A DNA stretch of 32,295 bases from an uncultured Mailhella sp. (GTDB lineage Bacteria > Desulfobacterota > Desulfovibrionia > Desulfovibrionales > Desulfovibrionaceae). The first letter of the stretch is position 1, and every line of letters begins with the position of its first letter. The translations under genes and the position numbers were made by a program. The stretch covers positions 1 to 32,295 of the forward strand of contig NZ_CAJJIC010000014.1 of the NCBI RefSeq assembly GCF_905187505.1. Reading direction: 5' to 3'. The notes beneath the pieces were generated by a model that was not told the origin of the DNA, did no database searches, and was given only the letters and a program-made list of their open reading frames with translations. Below, piece after piece: positions 30,789 through 32,295 of this stretch.

Positions 30789-31121
30789 ATGCGACCTGTT
30801 CTCGTCAAGGCCTACGGGGCCCTCAATCCCGCCACGGAAGAGACCTTCCGAGCCGTGCGCGCCGTGCTGGAAGACTGGTACATTCCCGATGCCGTGGAGC
30901 TTTCCGGCGATCTTCTGCGCATAAGCTACGAAGGCGAGGTCTTCCCGGATGCGGAAGTGGTGGAGGCCATAAAGCCCTTCCTCTGCGATGAAAGCGAGGG
31001 CAAGCTCGACATCCTTGACCTTGAGGCGTGGACCCTGCACCGGTACTTTTTTGCCTATGGTCGTCTGCGCGATCATACCGCCACGCTCGACAAGGCTCTC
31101 GAAGCCTGCTCCATGCATTAG
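30789..31121 (+). CDS. Conserved-looking hypothetical protein, 110 residues
   Basis: I do not recognise this protein. It is small, acidic and soluble, with no signal peptide or membrane segment. Visible features are a helix-rich N-terminus (ATEETFRAVRAVLEDW), then a beta-like stretch (AVELSGDLLRISYEGEVF) and a helical C-terminus. Codon use matches its neighbours. Shine-Dalgarno GGAG is near 30780-30783. It has a terminator on each side (30712 and 31321), so it may be its own unit; no clear promoter is seen. Confidence 0.6.
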   Translation: MRPVLVKAYGALNPATEETFRAVRAVLEDWYIPDAVELSGDLLRISYEGEVFPDAEVVEAIKPFLCDESEGKLDILDLEAWTLHRYFFAYGRLRDHTATLDKALEACSMH

Positions 31122-31214
31122 TCTTTCCTGCGTTTTTTCACAGCATCGTTTTCCGTGCCTCATGCGGCTCCGACCGGAGCACGGAAGGGGTACGCTCCTT
31201 CCGCAGGGAAAACG

Positions 31215-31298
31215 GCCGGGGCTTTTGCTCCGCGTGACAGGCAGGCCTTCCTGCCGGGGCTTTTGCTCCGCGTGACAGGCAGGCCTTCCTGCCGGGGC
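31215..31298 (+). repeat. 38-bp tandem repeat, two copies and a partial
   Basis: Units start at 31215 and 31253 (identical), and the first 8 bases recur at 31291. Each junction forms a GGCAGG-CCTT-CCTGCC hairpin (31240-31255 and 31278-31293). No spacer separates the units, so it is a tandem duplication, not a CRISPR array. Confidence 0.9.
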
Positions 31299-31320
31299 GT
31301 GTCCGATCTGCGCAACGTCG

Positions 31321-31365
31321 GGCCTTCATCTTTCGTAACGGACGAAGATGAAGGCCTTTTTTGTT
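31321..31365 (+). terminator. Strong terminator downstream of the hypothetical gene
   Basis: GGCCTTCATCTTTCGT (31321-31336) pairs with ACGAAGATGAAGGCC (31342-31356) with one bulged T, loop AACGG, followed by TTTTTTG. It is about 200 bp after the nearest plus-strand stop, so the preceding transcript would include the 38-bp repeat. Confidence 0.8.
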
Positions 31366-31502
31366 TCTTTTTGCTGAAGACGAGACCTGACGGTGCGGTC
31401 GTTTGAGGCCTGCGGAGTGGGCTGCGGGCGCAGAAAACGTCGATGGGCGGGCGAAGGTACGAAATGGGGCCGGAATTTCCCATCTCGTGATACAAAAAAA
31501 TA

Positions 31503-31523
31503 TCAACAGTGCTTTCCTGTTGA
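31503..31523 (+). promoter_or_regulatory. Candidate enhancer site upstream of the sigma-54 promoter
   Basis: TCAACAG (31503-31509) and CTGTTGA (31517-31523) are perfect inverted halves around 7 nt. They lie about 150 bp upstream of the -24 element, the usual range for a sigma-54 activator such as NtrC, though the half-site is not the classic NtrC sequence. Confidence 0.35.
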
Positions 31524-31674
31524 AAATACAGGCTATTTATGCCTTTCGTCAGAATGAGGCGGAAAAGCCCCCGGGATCTGCAAAGACAGAACGATATTTT
31601 TTCGTACTGAAAAACTGTGGACGAAACGAAAAAGAGTCACATTATTTCACCATGTTGGATTATTTTTGCGAAAT

Positions 31675-31690
31675 TGGCACGGTATGTGCA
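31675..31690 (+). promoter_or_regulatory. Sigma-54 promoter of amtB
   Basis: TGGCACG (31675-31681) followed by GTAT and GTGCA (31686-31690) matches TGGCACG-N4-TTGCA with one change. The key GG (31676-31677) and GC (31688-31689) are 10 nt apart as required. The amtB ATG is 47 bp downstream, so nitrogen control through RpoN is likely. Confidence 0.8.
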
Positions 31691-31736
31691 GACAAGAATG
31701 CAGAATCTGACGTTCAGGATGAAGGAGGAAATATCT

Positions 31737-32295
31737 ATGAACGCTGCCGATACGGGTTTTGTTCTTGTCAGCGCCATGCTGGTCATGCTCATGGTGCCGG
31801 CGCTCGCTCTGTTCTACGGCGGGCTCGTGGCTTCCCGCAACGTGCTTTCCACCACCATGCACAGTTTTGTTCTTCTCGGCGTGGGCGCGCTGCTCTGGCC
31901 CCTTGTGGGCTACACGCTGGCGTTCGGTCCGGACATTCACGGACTTATCGGCGGCCTTGAGAACATCATGCTTTTCGGCGTGGGCAAGGAGCCTCTGGAA
32001 GGCGGTTCCATCCCTGCGCTTGCGTTCATGGCCTTCCAGTGCATGTTCGCCGCGCTGACTCCCGCGCTCATCTCCGGCGCGTATGCCGAGCGCATACACT
32101 TCCAGGCCATGCTTCTCTTTTCCACGCTCTGGCTGCTTGTGGTGTACTGCCCCATGGCCCACTGGGTGTGGGGCGGAGGCTGGCTCATGAAGATGGGCGC
32201 CCTTGACTTCGCCGGCGGCGCCGTGGTGCACATGAGTTCCGGCTCCGCCGCTCTTGCCGCCGCCATCGTGCTCGGCAAGCGTTCCACCATGGGAC
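31737..32295 (+). CDS. amtB: Ammonium transporter AmtB, 5' part (truncated by window)
   Basis: Only the first 186 codons are present; the gene runs off the end. It is an inner-membrane ammonium channel of the Amt/Rh family. Visible are VPALALFYGGLVASRNVLST in the first helix, FMAFQCMFAALTPALISGAYAER holding the conserved Phe gate, YCPMAHWVWGGGWL, and DFAGGAVVHMSSGSAAL with the first of the two channel histidines. Shine-Dalgarno GGAGG is at 31724-31728. The sigma-54 promoter upstream fits nitrogen regulation. A glnK gene is often next but is outside this window. Confidence 0.92.
   Translation, partial: MNAADTGFVLVSAMLVMLMVPALALFYGGLVASRNVLSTTMHSFVLLGVGALLWPLVGYTLAFGPDIHGLIGGLENIMLFGVGKEPLEGGSIPALAFMAFQCMFAALTPALISGAYAERIHFQAMLLFSTLWLLVVYCPMAHWVWGGGWLMKMGALDFAGGAVVHMSSGSAALAAAIVLGKRSTMG

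Larger units (their letters stand above)
31122..31736. other. 615-bp gap before amtB
   Basis: No gene is supported. It contains a hairpin TTCCGTGC/GCACGGAA at 31151-31186, a 38-bp tandem repeat (31215-31298), a terminator (31321-31365), an AT-rich stretch (31490-31670) that contrasts with the GC-rich genes, an inverted repeat (31503-31523) and the sigma-54 promoter (31675-31690). Confidence 0.7.

Noticed and set aside
31215..31298. Possible CRISPR array
   Set aside because: The two identical units are directly adjacent without spacers and no cas gene is present.

Overview
The window is GC-rich, densely packed chromosomal DNA. Its gene set (PhoBR, GAPDH, a very long PEP synthase-like protein, FolE2 with NikR, membrane pyrophosphatase, PolA, Uup, MetK, MurJ, IspH, HtrA, AmtB) and the protein style suggest a member of the Desulfovibrionaceae (Desulfobacterota) or a close relative. 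That assignment is an inference from gene content and needs a database search. I see no integrase, transposase, phage gene or CRISPR array.

Layout. 53-2085, minus strand: tRNA-Thr(CGU) with its own promoter and terminator, then a phoB-phoR two-gene operon. 2086-2542: a divergent control region with two four-unit arrays of PhoB-box-like 7-mers at 11-bp spacing, a possible 23-codon microgene ending in a perfect 15-bp hairpin, and a gapA promoter. 2543-7075, plus: gapA and a 1152-residue PEP synthase-like enzyme. 7435-7480: a 46-bp perfect palindrome that should act as a two-way terminator. 7499-12032, minus: putP, folE2, nikR and an MFS transporter. 12240-14394, minus: hppA. 14608-20610, plus: polA, uup and a secreted metallo-beta-lactamase-fold protein. 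20750-22137, minus: metK with a good promoter and a structured leader. 22253-25288, plus: a papain-like cysteine-hydrolase-like gene overlapping murJ by ATGA, then ispH. 25453-30690, plus: an envelope-type locus of response regulator, sensor kinase with a His/Gly repeat, two small Pro/His-rich lipoproteins, an HtrA protease whose Shine-Dalgarno lies in a hairpin, and a third lipoprotein. 30789-31121: a 110-residue protein I do not recognise. 31215-31298: a 38-bp tandem repeat. 31675-32295: a sigma-54 promoter and the first 186 codons of amtB, cut by the window edge.

How it fits together. The phoBR-gapA-PEP synthase block is the most interesting metabolic unit. PhoB sites appear to drive gapA. 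Run towards sugar synthesis, GAPDH and PEP synthase both release inorganic phosphate, and the GAPDH cofactor loop looks adapted to NADP(H). The second notable unit is the two-component, lipoprotein and HtrA locus, which reads as an envelope-stress system with a possible metal-binding or flexible His repeat in the sensor and a possible translational switch on the protease. The rest is largely housekeeping, with odd points: PolA lacks proofreading residues, nikR overlaps folE2, and an uncharacterised cysteine-hydrolase-like protein precedes the lipid II flippase.
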